The position numbers were made by a program, and so were the translations under genes. A model generated the notes under the pieces. It was not told the DNA's origin and made no database searches. It saw only the letters and a program-made list of their open reading frames with translations. DNA of 64,000 nt from Sulfitobacter sp. SK012 (lineage in GTDB: Bacteria > Pseudomonadota > Alphaproteobacteria > Rhodobacterales > Rhodobacteraceae): positions 4,588,001-4,652,000 of the forward strand of contig NZ_CP025804.1 in the NCBI RefSeq assembly GCF_003352085.1, given 5' to 3'. Positions within the stretch are counted from its first letter, which is position 1. Each line of letters opens with the position of its first letter. Below, piece by piece: positions 47,997 to 57,338 of the stretch.

Positions 47997-48647
47997 TTAG
48001 AACTTCCCCCATTTCAAATAAGCTTCTTGCGGGTCCATCCCGTCAAGAATTGCATTGCGGACCTTGTTTTCGGTCTGCATCGCTGCGGTTGATTTTTCGA
48101 TGATTTCATCAAGCAGACCGATCGGTATGCGCACCATGCCGTCACGGTCCCCATGCAGCCAGTCACCGGGTCGAATGAGGACATCTTCGATATTTATGTC
48201 AATTTCGGTCGCTGTCGGCAGCCATTGCCCAACGATGTCTTTGGGCGTGTGATGTGTGCGCCAGCTGGGGAACCCCAGATCCAGCAGGAAATGACTGTCG
48301 CGCAAGCCGCCATCCAACACGCACCCCAGCACACCTTTGCGGTGCAATGTCTCTGCCGACAGTTCGCCCATTTGGGCAAGGCTATGGGTGTGCGGTTGTG
48401 CTGTCCAAATATGGTCTGCAGGGCACTTGGATAGCAAACCCGTCCAAGCCAAAAGCGTCTCGTGCGGGTCTGCGGCTTCGTCCAGCCGACCCTCAATCGT
48501 GAAAGCAGGGCCGCACAGCGTCATTTCCGGCTGCAGCGGACTAATCCGAGGAGGTAGTGTAAAATTACGCAACCCCATCGCGCGCATAACGTCATGCACA
48601 ACGCCAGTGTAGCATTTTTTGAACGTCAGAATCCGTGGATCACTCAT
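47997..48647 (-). CDS. RraA-family protein (oxo-acid aldolase-like)
   Basis: 216 residues with the RraA/HMG-aldolase fold: GPAFTIEGR, GELSAETLHRKGVLGCVLDG GLRDSHFL, and RPGDWLHGDRDGMVRIP. The metal-binding GGxRD-like motif and the D-x-D-G element match 4-hydroxy-4-methyl-2-oxoglutarate aldolases more than RNase E inhibitors. It may cleave or decarboxylate a keto acid made by the dehydratases. It overlaps the mutarotase gene by 8 nt. Confidence 0.85.
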   Translation of the reverse strand: MSDPRILTFKKCYTGVVHDVMRAMGLRNFTLPPRISPLQPEMTLCGPAFTIEGRLDEAADPHETLLAWTGLLSKCPADHIWTAQPHTHSLAQMGELSAETLHRKGVLGCVLDGGLRDSHFLLDLGFPSWRTHHTPKDIVGQWLPTATEIDINIEDVLIRPGDWLHGDRDGMVRIPIGLLDEIIEKSTAAMQTENKVRNAILDGMDPQEAYLKWGKF

Positions 48648-48969
48648 GATAAAAAACCTCTTCCATCATTGCCCACCATTCGCCCTCGGCACGGGTCTTT
48701 AGTGGGTCTTGCATGGGCATACATATGTCCCACCATTCTTGGGTTTTTGGATCAACTGCCATTGCTGCGGCATCAGCTGCAAAATCTGCCCCGTGATATT
48801 CCCAGTACCCAAACAGCAAGTTTTCGGGTTCACGCAGATGAATTGAATAATTGCGAATATTGCAGGCCGTGATCTGTACCAAGATCTCTGGCCAGGTTTC
48901 AGCGTGAAGCTTTTTGTAGGCGGGAATGCTCTCTGGTTTTATCCCGATTACCATTGCCATACGTTCCAT
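48640..48969 (-). CDS. L-rhamnose mutarotase-like protein
   Basis: 109 residues from ATG 48969. RhaM family: MVIGIKPESIPAYKKLHAET WPEI with the catalytic His, IRNYSIHLREPENLLFGYWE and PMQDPLKTRAEGEWW. The enzyme interconverts alpha and beta anomers of L-rhamnose or L-fucose, so the pathway probably starts from a 6-deoxy sugar. The start shares one base with the stop of the preceding gene (TAATG). Confidence 0.9.
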   Translation of the reverse strand: MERMAMVIGIKPESIPAYKKLHAETWPEILVQITACNIRNYSIHLREPENLLFGYWEYHGADFAADAAAMAVDPKTQEWWDICMPMQDPLKTRAEGEWWAMMEEVFYHE

Positions 48970-50084
48970 TAAGATCCTCCGATTTTTGCGCTCAGACCCG
49001 CAACTGAACGGGCATCGATAGCGTCCCAATCCCATGCAATTCCCAAACCCGCGACAGAAGGGGCGATGGCACGACCACCAATAATTTTGAGTGGGGCGGT
49101 CGTGATCTCATCTAGCTGCGGAATATATTCAAGCATGGGCGCATTCGGCACCGCGCAAGTCAGGCTCACGTGCAATTCCATCAAGAAATGCGGGCAAATG
49201 GTGACATTAAACGCCTCGGCCATATGCGCAATCTTAAGCCAAGGTGTGATGCCCCCAACACGAGCGACATCAGCCTGCACAATGGTGCAGGCATTGGATG
49301 CCAAATAGTCTTTGAACTGTGAGAGTGAGTACATGCTTTCGCCCACCGCAATTGGCACGGGCGAGACTGTATTTAACTGGACATGCGCGCCGATGTCATC
49401 CGCTGGCATGGGTTCCTCGAACCAACCGATGTCAAATTCGGCCATCATGTCAGCGCGGCGGCGGGCCTCAGACAATGTGAACGACTGATTGGCATCCACA
49501 AGAATTTCATAGTCGTCGCCAACCGCGTCCCGGACCGCCCGCAAGCGTGCACGATCAGCGGCCAATGTAGGCTTACCGATTTTGATCTTGGAGCCCGCAA
49601 AACCTTGTGCTTGCATCGCCAACGCATCCGCAACAAGCGCATCGGTGTCGATGTGCAACCAGCCGCCTTCGGTCGAATAGAGTGGGACTTCTGGCTTTGC
49701 GCCGCCGGCAAGACGCCACAAAGGCAAACCGGCCCGCACACAGCGCAAATCCCACAGCGCCGTATCAATCGCCGCAAGCGCCAGCGACGTAATCGCTCCA
49801 ACCGCAGTCGCATGCGTTGTTAGCAAAAGATCGCGCCAAATGCCCTCGATCTCTTCGGCTTCGCGCCCGATTACTGCGGGCAGCAACGTTTCGCGCAACA
49901 AGCTGATAATCGCAGGGCCACCCGACCCGATAGTATAGCTATAGCCAGTGCCGACCCGTCCATCCGCATCTGTCAAACGCACAATCGGCGTTTCTTGAGA
50001 TACAAAGGATTGGATTGCATCAGTGCGCATGACTTTTGGGGTCAGATCAACCATCAACACATCAGCTTGGACAATCGTTGCCAT
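48969..50084 (-). CDS. Enolase-superfamily dehydratase (mandelate racemase group), copy 1
   Basis: 371 residues. KxK motif in GSKIKIGKP, metal ligands in ILVDANQSF, WFEEPMPAD and VGESMYSL, and a late-strand motif VTICPHFLMELHVSL with His. It belongs to the mandelate racemase/muconate-type group, in which sugar-acid dehydratases are common. The start overlaps the ABC ATPase stop (TGATG). It is distinct from copy 2, which has KxH, so two different steps or substrates are likely. Confidence 0.88.
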   Translation of the reverse strand: MATIVQADVLMVDLTPKVMRTDAIQSFVSQETPIVRLTDADGRVGTGYSYTIGSGGPAIISLLRETLLPAVIGREAEEIEGIWRDLLLTTHATAVGAITSLALAAIDTALWDLRCVRAGLPLWRLAGGAKPEVPLYSTEGGWLHIDTDALVADALAMQAQGFAGSKIKIGKPTLAADRARLRAVRDAVGDDYEILVDANQSFTLSEARRRADMMAEFDIGWFEEPMPADDIGAHVQLNTVSPVPIAVGESMYSLSQFKDYLASNACTIVQADVARVGGITPWLKIAHMAEAFNVTICPHFLMELHVSLTCAVPNAPMLEYIPQLDEITTAPLKIIGGRAIAPSVAGLGIAWDWDAIDARSVAGLSAKIGGS

Positions 50085-51178
50085 CAGTCAGTCCGCACTG
50101 ACTTGCCGGTGCCGGCATCAAACAAATGCGCCTTGTCCATAGCAACATCAAATTCCAGCACCTCGCCGGGAGCTACATTGCGAGGTCCAAACATCTTTCC
50201 CTGCGCCTCTTGTCCGGCAAGGGTCGTATAAAGGATCGTTTCCGTGCCGAGCGGTTCAGACAAAATAATAGGCAAGGTAACTTTGGCACTATCGCCACTC
50301 TCAGCAATGCCGTGCCCAACAGGGGTGAGGTCATCGGGACGCAAACCAAAGACAACCTCTTGGCCATCGCTGACAAGGTCCGCCAAACGAGCGGGAACGG
50401 GCAGAGACCGTTCATCCGCGAAGACGATTTGACCGGACTTGATCGTCGCCGGCACAAGATTCATCGGGGGCGAACCGATAAAGCTGGCGACAAAGGTATT
50501 AACTGGATGATTGAATACATCCATCGGTGTGCCAACCTGTTCGATATGCCCGTCTTTCATTACGACTATTCGGTCAGCAAGCGTCATCGCTTCGACCTGA
50601 TCGTGCGTGACGTAGACAACTGTGGTTTTCACCTTTTGATGCAGCTTTTTGATCTCCGTGCGCATCTGGACGCGCAACTTGGCATCAAGGTTAGACAGCG
50701 GTTCATCAAACAAGAACGCTTGCGGATGGCGTACAATGGCACGGCCCATTGCAACACGCTGGCGTTGCCCTCCAGAGAGTTCAGCAGGTGTGCGTTCCAT
50801 CAACTCATCAAGGCCCAAAATCTCGGCAGCTTCGTCAACGCGCTTTAAGATCGTCGCCTCGTCCTGCTTAGCAATTTTTAGCCCGAAGCCTAGGTTTTCG
50901 CGGACCGACATATGCGGATAAAGCGCGTAGTTCTGGAAGACCATCGAGATATTGCGCTTGCGCGGCGGCAGATCATTGACCACGTCAGGGCCGATTGACA
51001 CCGTCCCGTCCGAGATATCTTCCAACCCGGCAATCATCCGCAAAGTCGTTGATTTCCCACATCCCGAAGGACCCACCAGCACGACAAATTCATTGTGGGC
51101 GATATCAAGGTTGATGCCGTGCACAACCTCGGTCTTGCCGTAACGTTTGATGACATTGTGAAGCTTAATCTCAGCCAT
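50084..51178 (-). CDS. ABC transporter ATP-binding protein (UgpC/MsmX/MalK type)
   Basis: 364 residues. Walker A GPSGCGKST, Q-loop VFQNYALYPHMSV, signature LSGGQRQRVAMGRAIVR, Walker B FLFDEPLSNLDA and switch His in THDQVEAM. The C-terminal about 120 residues are a TOBE/MalK regulatory domain (FGLRPDDLTPVG). It energises the sugar importer encoded by the two permease genes and the solute-binding protein just upstream in the operon. Confidence 0.96.
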   Translation of the reverse strand: MAEIKLHNVIKRYGKTEVVHGINLDIAHNEFVVLVGPSGCGKSTTLRMIAGLEDISDGTVSIGPDVVNDLPPRKRNISMVFQNYALYPHMSVRENLGFGLKIAKQDEATILKRVDEAAEILGLDELMERTPAELSGGQRQRVAMGRAIVRHPQAFLFDEPLSNLDAKLRVQMRTEIKKLHQKVKTTVVYVTHDQVEAMTLADRIVVMKDGHIEQVGTPMDVFNHPVNTFVASFIGSPPMNLVPATIKSGQIVFADERSLPVPARLADLVSDGQEVVFGLRPDDLTPVGHGIAESGDSAKVTLPIILSEPLGTETILYTTLAGQEAQGKMFGPRNVAPGEVLEFDVAMDKAHLFDAGTGKSVRTD

Positions 51179-51181
51179 ATT

Positions 51182-52039
51182 CTATCCTTTGACCCCACCA
51201 AACGTGAGACCCGCGATGAGGTGTTTTTGCACGAGGAACGTCAGGATCAGCGCAGGTACGATGATAATCACCGCCATCGCTGACATGCCGGCCCAGTCAA
51301 TCGTGAACTGTGCGGTGAAGTCCATCAGTCCCACAGGCAGCGTTTTGCTGTCTGTAGACCGTGTTAGGTTGCTGGCCAGCGCGTATTCATTCCAAGATGT
51401 AAGGAACGCGAAGATACCCGCGCTGGCGATGCCAGATTTAGCCAGCGGAAATTCGATTTTCCAAAATGCCTGCCAACGGGTGCAGCCATCAACCTGTGCT
51501 GCCTCTGACATTTCCTTGGGAATTTGCCGAAAGAACCCGTCGATCAGCCAGATCGTAAAGGGGATGTTCAGTGCAACATAGACAATGATCAGGCCCATTT
51601 TTGTGTCAATTAACCCAAGACGGCTCCAAATCATGAAAATCGGGAGCGACAGCGCAATACCCGGAACAGTGCGTGACAGCATCATGCCCAAGAACATTCC
51701 GTTCTTAAATTTGAACCGGTAGCGGGCAAAAGCATAGCCACCCGACATGCCGATCAACAACGCGATCGCGGTGCTGGTCAACGCGATGATCAACGAGTTC
51801 ATAAAATACGATGATACGGGGATCGCGACTTGGTTGGCCCCAAGCCCAAAGATTTTGGCGAAGTTATCTAAGTTGGGATTCTGCGGTATCCAGATTGGCG
51901 GCTTAGCCAAAACTTCACCGTTCGGCCGAAACGCCGTGAGAACGACCCACAACCCTGGCAGGCAGATGATGAGCATCAAGATAAAGGTCAGCAACCATGT
52001 GACAACGGCACCGGTTTTTTTACGCAATGAGCCAGACAT
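51182..52039 (-). CDS. ABC sugar permease (MalG/CUT1 type)
   Basis: 285 residues, six transmembrane segments. It has the CUT1 inner-membrane EAA motif EAAQVDGCTRWQAFWKIEFP and ends FLVQKHLIAGLTFGGVKG, the usual MalG-type tail. The start overlaps the stop of the partner permease by one base. Confidence 0.95.
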   Translation of the reverse strand: MSGSLRKKTGAVVTWLLTFILMLIICLPGLWVVLTAFRPNGEVLAKPPIWIPQNPNLDNFAKIFGLGANQVAIPVSSYFMNSLIIALTSTAIALLIGMSGGYAFARYRFKFKNGMFLGMMLSRTVPGIALSLPIFMIWSRLGLIDTKMGLIIVYVALNIPFTIWLIDGFFRQIPKEMSEAAQVDGCTRWQAFWKIEFPLAKSGIASAGIFAFLTSWNEYALASNLTRSTDSKTLPVGLMDFTAQFTIDWAGMSAMAVIIIVPALILTFLVQKHLIAGLTFGGVKG

Positions 52040-52956
52040 TATTCTGCGCCTCCCATGTATTGGCGGGCCGCAAGCAGCTTGGTGAAGAAATAATAGGTGA
52101 AGGCGATCGACAGCAGGATCGAGATATAGGCCATCGCATTTGCCTGACCCATACGTGCATTATCGTAGCCTGTACGCGCGATCAGGGTCCATAAAAGCTC
52201 TGTTCTGCCAGCGGGCCCACCACCTGTCATCACATCAACGATGTCATAGGCACGGGCCACATCCAAACTACGGATCGTCATGGCGATGAATACAAAAGGC
52301 ATCAGAAACGGCAGCGTAATATGGCGAAAGACTTGCCAGGGATTACAGCCATCGACTTTTGCGGCCTCAAGCGGATCACGCGGCATTGCAAACAGTCCGG
52401 CCAGCAACAAAATGGCGAAAACCGAGGTGCTCATCCAAACCTCTGCAAAGATGATCGAAAAGTTCGCTAGGTATTTATCCACCAGCCAAGGGATCGCACC
52501 GTCACTGAGGCCAAGCGATTGGAGTGCATTGTTGAGAATACCGATATTGTCGTTGAAGACGAATTTGAATTGGTAGCCCACCAGAATGGGCGAAAACATC
52601 ATCGGGAACATCATGATCGTGCGCAACGTGCGCTGTCCCCAAGTGATCTTGTTAATCAACAGGGCAATCCCCAGACCAAGCAAGAATTCGACATTAAGCG
52701 CAATTGTCAGGAAGATGATCGTTTTGCCAAAGGCAGACCAAAAGTCACCATCCGCAAAGATGCGCCGGTAGTTGCGCAAACCCACCCACTCCCAAAGACT
52801 TTCGGGGCGGATCAACCGGTAGCCTGTAAAGCTCGTGTAGAACGAAAACAGCAAAGGCACGAGGACCACGAACAACAGTGTAAGGACAGCTGGCAATAAC
52901 AGCAGATAGGGCGTGTATTTTTCGCGCTGCCAAAACCATGGGGGCTTAGTGGCCAT
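52039..52956 (-). CDS. ABC sugar permease (MalF/CUT1 type)
   Basis: 305 residues from ATG 52956 (MATKPPWFWQREKYTPYLLL). An upstream in-frame ATG at 52998 would add 14 residues but lacks a ribosome site, whereas AAAGGCAG precedes 52956. Six helices, EAA loop LEAAKVDGCNPWQVFRHITLP. It is the partner of the MalG-type permease. Confidence 0.94.
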   Translation of the reverse strand: MATKPPWFWQREKYTPYLLLLPAVLTLLFVVLVPLLFSFYTSFTGYRLIRPESLWEWVGLRNYRRIFADGDFWSAFGKTIIFLTIALNVEFLLGLGIALLINKITWGQRTLRTIMMFPMMFSPILVGYQFKFVFNDNIGILNNALQSLGLSDGAIPWLVDKYLANFSIIFAEVWMSTSVFAILLLAGLFAMPRDPLEAAKVDGCNPWQVFRHITLPFLMPFVFIAMTIRSLDVARAYDIVDVMTGGGPAGRTELLWTLIARTGYDNARMGQANAMAYISILLSIAFTYYFFTKLLAARQYMGGAE

Positions 52957-53027
52957 AAGAAGCTGCCTTTGATCAAAGAAAAACACCGGCGCAGACATGA
53001 AGCGTCCGCGCCAGCTTAGGGAGAAAC

Positions 53028-54359
53028 CTAGAGGTAACCAGCGTCTTCCATCACGAGACGGGCGGCTTTTGCGGCCTCGTCCAGCGCTTCTTGTGGTGTC
53101 TTTTCACCCAAGATTGCGGCCTGTAGCTGTGGCCAAATCTCGTTTGAAACTTCGATCCACGGCGTGATCAGCGGTGGCGTGAACGCATCCTCTGACATCG
53201 AGATCGCATAGGTTTCGAACACCTCGACAAGGAAGTCATTGCCGTCTGCGGTGAACTGCGCTTTGGCGTCATCCCAAACCGCGGCACGTGTCGGCAAAAG
53301 CCCTGCTGTCGCTTCGACCATCTGACTGTCATGGCTTGTCAGGAAGGTCACAAGCGATGCAGCCGCATCCACATTATCGCATGTCTCAGTGATCGAGAAC
53401 GTATGGCTCCCGGACCAACCAGTCCGAATTCCAGCAGATCCCTTTGGCGCGCGCACAAGGCCGATATCACCGGCAATCTTTGAGTTTTCAGGATCGTTGA
53501 AGAACGACGCCCATCCCGCCCAATCTAGGTTCAATGCAACGGTGCCGGATGCAAAACCAAGACCAGTATCATCCCAAAGGTAGTTCAACGATCCCGCAGG
53601 CACAGCCTTTGCTTCGTAGAGATCTTTGAAGAAGTTCACCGCTTCTACTCCAGCAGCGGAATTAAAGGTTGGGTTCCAGTCTTCGTCAAATAGCGCACCG
53701 CCGTTGGCGACCAGCATTTCGTAGAAGCGTCCAGTGATGGCTTCGTCTTTGCCAACGAACTGCGTGCCGTAGAACGTAGGCGCGTCAGCAAAGAACATCG
53801 CCTGATCTTTGACTTGGTCCCATGTTTCAGGTGGCGTCAAATCATATCCGTATTCCGCCTTGAAGCCGGACAGATTGTCCGCATCTTCATAGAGCGACTT
53901 GATGTAGTACAGGTTCGAGATGTCTGAATGGCGCGGTAGCTGAACCAAGCGGCCTTCAACGGTTGAGTTCTGCAAAGCAAGCTCTTGGAACTCACTCAGG
54001 GTGCTTTCCGCGATGACCCCGTTCAGGTCCATGTAGATCGACCCATATTGCGGGGCAAAGCTGGTGTGGTTTGACCCAACGCACCAATCAAGCGAACCTG
54101 CTGCGATGTCTTGCTTGATCTCGCGGTCCAGTTCGAAGTGGTTCTTACGAGACAGCACGTCGACCGTGGCACCTGTCATCGCCTCCCATTCGGCGATACG
54201 CGCATAAAGCGGTTCATATTGTGCACCGCCTATGAGTTTCACACGCAGCGTGTAATCGGCAAAACTCCCATAATCGATTTCTTGTGCTGCAACTGTTGTT
54301 GCGGTGATACCGGTCAGCGCGGTTGCTGCCAGCAGTGTTTTGAACGTGATATTGGTCAT
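53028..54359 (-). CDS. Periplasmic sugar-binding protein of the ABC importer
   Basis: 443 residues from ATG 54359, with GGGAGG 5 nt upstream. Signal peptide MTNITFKTLLAATALTGITA then TTVAAQE. Family 1 solute-binding fold (EPLYARIAEWEAMTGATVDV, LNLDWAGWASFF, PEEALDEAA-like end). It is the first gene of the transporter part of the operon, 26 nt after the CoA-transferase gene. The ligand is probably a deoxy sugar, uronate or oligosaccharide. Confidence 0.95.
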   Translation of the reverse strand: MTNITFKTLLAATALTGITATTVAAQEIDYGSFADYTLRVKLIGGAQYEPLYARIAEWEAMTGATVDVLSRKNHFELDREIKQDIAAGSLDWCVGSNHTSFAPQYGSIYMDLNGVIAESTLSEFQELALQNSTVEGRLVQLPRHSDISNLYYIKSLYEDADNLSGFKAEYGYDLTPPETWDQVKDQAMFFADAPTFYGTQFVGKDEAITGRFYEMLVANGGALFDEDWNPTFNSAAGVEAVNFFKDLYEAKAVPAGSLNYLWDDTGLGFASGTVALNLDWAGWASFFNDPENSKIAGDIGLVRAPKGSAGIRTGWSGSHTFSITETCDNVDAAASLVTFLTSHDSQMVEATAGLLPTRAAVWDDAKAQFTADGNDFLVEVFETYAISMSEDAFTPPLITPWIEVSNEIWPQLQAAILGEKTPQEALDEAAKAARLVMEDAGYL

Positions 54360-54385
54360 TTGTTCCTCCCTTGGATGATCGACCG

Positions 54386-55570
54386 TCATTCCGCCGCTGT
54401 CTGCGGCTTATTAGTTGCCAGAACACGCGCTGTGTCCTGACCCAGTGCGGGGGCCGCGCGATCAGATTTGAGCGTCGCCCCGTTGATGCGAATTGGGCTG
54501 CGCAAGGTTTCAAGCCGCACCGTCCCGTTCCGCGTAATTGTTTGTTCGAAATCCAACCTCCGATAGGCGTCCGTTGCCCGCATCTGCGCCCAATTTAAGA
54601 CCTCAGAGCACCAGATATCAGCAGGTTGCAGCACCGCGAGCCACGCGGCCGTAGTGCGCGTAGCAATCTGCGCGGCCAACACGGCTTTGATTTTATCGCG
54701 TTTGGTCATCATGACCTTCGCGTCGTCATAGTAGGACTCGAGACCCGTAATCTCCAACAGATCAGCCAGCACCTGCAAAGACGGCGTCATTGCGAGGGCT
54801 AGAAAACCATCTTGTGTTTCATAGACGCCGTAGGGCGCGCCCAAGTACGCATGCGCCCCGTTTATGCCGCTCCGGGTAGGTAGGCGTTCGCCGTCATTAA
54901 GATGTGTGGATAAGACCTCGAATTGGAAATCGATCATTGCCTCTAGCAGACTGGTCTGCACAAGCGCACCGCGCCCGTGAATGCCACGGCCAACAAGGGC
55001 AGCAAGGATGCCTTGAGCCAAAGAATTTCCCGCAAGCATATCCGCAACTGCCAGCCCCATTGGGGTCGGTGGATGATCTGCACTGCCGCTCAACCACAAG
55101 AGGCCCGAACGTGCTTGGGCGAGCAAATCCTGTCCCGGCAGATCTTTCCAAGGGCCATCTTCGCCATAGCCCGAAATGCTGCCGTAAATGAGCCGGGGGT
55201 TAATCGCTTTGATGTCGTCATAGCCAAAACCATGACGCTCGATCACGCCGGGGCGAAAGTTCTGGATTAGCACGTCAGCCGTCTTGATAAGCTCAACCAA
55301 AGCGTCCCGGTCATCGGGGTCACGCAGATCCGCAGTCACACTTTCTTTGTTGCGGTTGATTGCGTGGAACAGTGAATTGTCGCCGTCAATGTCCGTATCA
55401 GACAAATATAAGTGACGGCACAGGTCTCCCTGCCCGGGGCGCTCTATCTTTATCACCCGCGCACCCAGATCGGCCAGTTTTAGCCCACATAAGGGACCGG
55501 ACAAGAACTGGCTAAAGTCAACGACTACAAGCCCATCCAAGGGGCGTTCGGATTGCGGTAAGACCCTCAT
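54386..55570 (-). CDS. CaiB/BaiF-type family III CoA-transferase
   Basis: 394 residues. N-terminal LDGLVVVDFSQFLSGPLCGL KLADLGARVIKIE, then ADVLIQNFRPGVIERHGFGY, and the catalytic Asp region GLAVADMLAGNSLAQGIL. It moves CoA between carboxylic acids. Its start overlaps the end of the leaderless binding-protein gene by 4 nt, so the two are co-translated. A CoA-transferase is unexpected in a sugar pathway and suggests that a product acid is CoA-activated and then hydrated by the MaoC protein encoded two genes upstream. Confidence 0.92.
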   Translation of the reverse strand: MRVLPQSERPLDGLVVVDFSQFLSGPLCGLKLADLGARVIKIERPGQGDLCRHLYLSDTDIDGDNSLFHAINRNKESVTADLRDPDDRDALVELIKTADVLIQNFRPGVIERHGFGYDDIKAINPRLIYGSISGYGEDGPWKDLPGQDLLAQARSGLLWLSGSADHPPTPMGLAVADMLAGNSLAQGILAALVGRGIHGRGALVQTSLLEAMIDFQFEVLSTHLNDGERLPTRSGINGAHAYLGAPYGVYETQDGFLALAMTPSLQVLADLLEITGLESYYDDAKVMMTKRDKIKAVLAAQIATRTTAAWLAVLQPADIWCSEVLNWAQMRATDAYRRLDFEQTITRNGTVRLETLRSPIRINGATLKSDRAAPALGQDTARVLATNKPQTAAE

Positions 55571-56709
55571 TTGCGGCTCTCGCGGTAGGCCGCATCTAGG
55601 CGGTCAAGCGTTTGAGCCGGTGTCGCGTCACCGCGCAAACACGCATGCAGGATATCGCCACCAAGCTCCTGAAAGGACATGTACCCATCATATCGCGGAC
55701 GCAACCAAGAGGTTTCCAGCGTTGCACGCGTGTTGCGGAAAAAGTTGCGCGTGGCGGCATTGGCGTTGTCATCTTCCCACGCAGCCGCATTGCTTGGCTG
55801 ACCACCACTTTCAAAGAACAAGCCAGTTTGGCAAGCATCGCCAGCAATCCAAAAAGCGTAATCCGCTGCAATATCTATGTGCTGGCATTGGCTAGAAACT
55901 GCGATGCCCGTACCACCAATCACGGTACCCTGTGGCCCATTGCCTTCAAGACCAGGCGCATCAGCAAAGGTGATCGGAAATCGACAATATCCAGAGCGAC
56001 TATAATTTGTATAACCATATCCGAAGGGGCAGTAGGCTGGCGCGTCCGCTGTCCGACCCATCCACTCCAACACGCCAATGGGATCCAACGTCAGGCAGCG
56101 CGGATCAACTTCAGCTGATAAGCCCATCAGCAGATCAAGAACACCCTGCGCCGCATCACGGTCCATCAGAAATTCGGGATCGTTGGCCACTGGAATGCCC
56201 TGGTTGCGGGCCAAGCCAAAAAAAGTCATCAACGTGTTAATCGGGATCAGCGCCAGCGCAACCTTACCCGCATTGGCAAGGGTCATAACCTCGTTCCAAC
56301 GGGTTGGCGCGGCGTCAATGAGATCAGGCCGGAAGGATGCGACAGGCGTTGCCGCATCAATCGCCAACCCCCACTGATGCCCGTTGAAATTGTAAGACGG
56401 ATGCGAAGCCCCAACGGATTGCCCTGCCAACCGGGCTAGGGCGGCGTCACGGCCCAGCGTGTCAAGTGCAACCAATTGGCCTGATCCGGCGACTTCACCT
56501 ACGTGCGGGTGATCGATTACCATCAGATCATAGGCGGCTGCCATCTCAGCAATCGGGCGATCTGCAAAAGCCTGAAGGGAGCGCTTTTCCCAGGTTATCG
56601 CTACATTGGGATGGTCTCGTTCGAACTGTGCGGAAGTCGCCAGCATCGGATCGACGCCCCGGCTGTGGTCCCATGTCATCCCGCGTAATACAATCTTAGC
56701 TGTCACCAC
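55567..56709 (-). CDS. Solute-binding-protein-fold protein without signal peptide
   Basis: 380 residues of the extracellular solute-binding family 1 fold ([57 protein letters not shown]). The N-terminus [18 protein letters not shown] is polar and has no signal peptide or lipobox, so the protein should stay in the cytoplasm. It is coupled to a CoA-transferase gene (4-nt overlap) and overlaps the MaoC gene by 14 nt. A cytoplasmic ligand-binding or sensing role in acid activation is a guess. Confidence 0.85.
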   Translation of the reverse strand: MVTAKIVLRGMTWDHSRGVDPMLATSAQFERDHPNVAITWEKRSLQAFADRPIAEMAAAYDLMVIDHPHVGEVAGSGQLVALDTLGRDAALARLAGQSVGASHPSYNFNGHQWGLAIDAATPVASFRPDLIDAAPTRWNEVMTLANAGKVALALIPINTLMTFFGLARNQGIPVANDPEFLMDRDAAQGVLDLLMGLSAEVDPRCLTLDPIGVLEWMGRTADAPAYCPFGYGYTNYSRSGYCRFPITFADAPGLEGNGPQGTVIGGTGIAVSSQCQHIDIAADYAFWIAGDACQTGLFFESGGQPSNAAAWEDDNANAATRNFFRNTRATLETSWLRPRYDGYMSFQELGGDILHACLRGDATPAQTLDRLDAAYRESRK

Positions 56710-57229
56710 TGGCTCCCTCGGGATCGCGGTAGAGAGCCGTCATCAGATGTTCGCAATATAGCGCCAATTCGCCGTTGCCCTTGTAGACCGAATAGCTGAC
56801 GCGCACTTTGCCCATCTTGTTGTCTTTGGGTTCCTTGGAAAGGTTCTCGCGGATTGTGTAAATCGTATCACCGATAAAGACCGGCTTGATAAATCGCAGG
56901 CGGTCGTAGCCATATGAAAATGAGTTCAGACAATTCGTGGCCGCCAGGCCCAGCCCATATGAGAACACCATCGCGCCCGCGACGAGGCGCTTGCCAAAAA
57001 CACCCCCCTCAGCGGCAAATTCTTGATCACTGACGTAAGGGTGGTGGTCCATAACAAGACTGTTGAACAACATCGATTCCCCCTCGGAAATCGTCCTCCG
57101 GATTGACCGGATTTTATCGCCGATCTCAAAGTCTTCGAAAAACCAGTTCTCGGCATTCCAGACAGGGATTTCAGCGTGATCATCCGGCAAACCCGGCAAT
57201 CCACGCGCATGTACGCCAATTTGCGCCAC
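56696..57229 (-). CDS. MaoC-like acyl dehydratase, first copy
   Basis: 177 residues from GTG 57229, which has GGGGAGGA just upstream; the frame is open to 57268. Hot-dog fold with [54 protein letters not shown] and a [19 protein letters not shown] stretch. It hydrates or dehydrates enoyl-CoA-type thioesters. It opens the 16-gene minus-strand operon and pairs with a second MaoC gene across the divergent promoter. Confidence 0.9.
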   Translation of the reverse strand: MAQIGVHARGLPGLPDDHAEIPVWNAENWFFEDFEIGDKIRSIRRTISEGESMLFNSLVMDHHPYVSDQEFAAEGGVFGKRLVAGAMVFSYGLGLAATNCLNSFSYGYDRLRFIKPVFIGDTIYTIRENLSKEPKDNKMGKVRVSYSVYKGNGELALYCEHLMTALYRDPEGASGDS

Positions 57230-57338
57230 TTGATCCTCCCCTTCGTCGCAACCTCTAAACCATAGCATTTAATCTTTTTATATGTCAAAGTTATTTGTAT
57301 ATATAAAATCTAAACTGATATGTGCGAGGAGATACAGC
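57230..57338. promoter_or_regulatory. Divergent promoter of the catabolic cluster with candidate IclR site
   Basis: 109 bp, AT-rich, between the two MaoC genes. It contains CAAAGTTATTTG (57286-57297) flanked by TTTTTATAT and ATATATAAAA. The core AAGTTATTYG recurs at 59620-59629 just upstream of the IclR gene, within CATAA-N9-TTATG. Shared motifs at the regulator and target promoters suggest an IclR operator. Confidence 0.4.
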
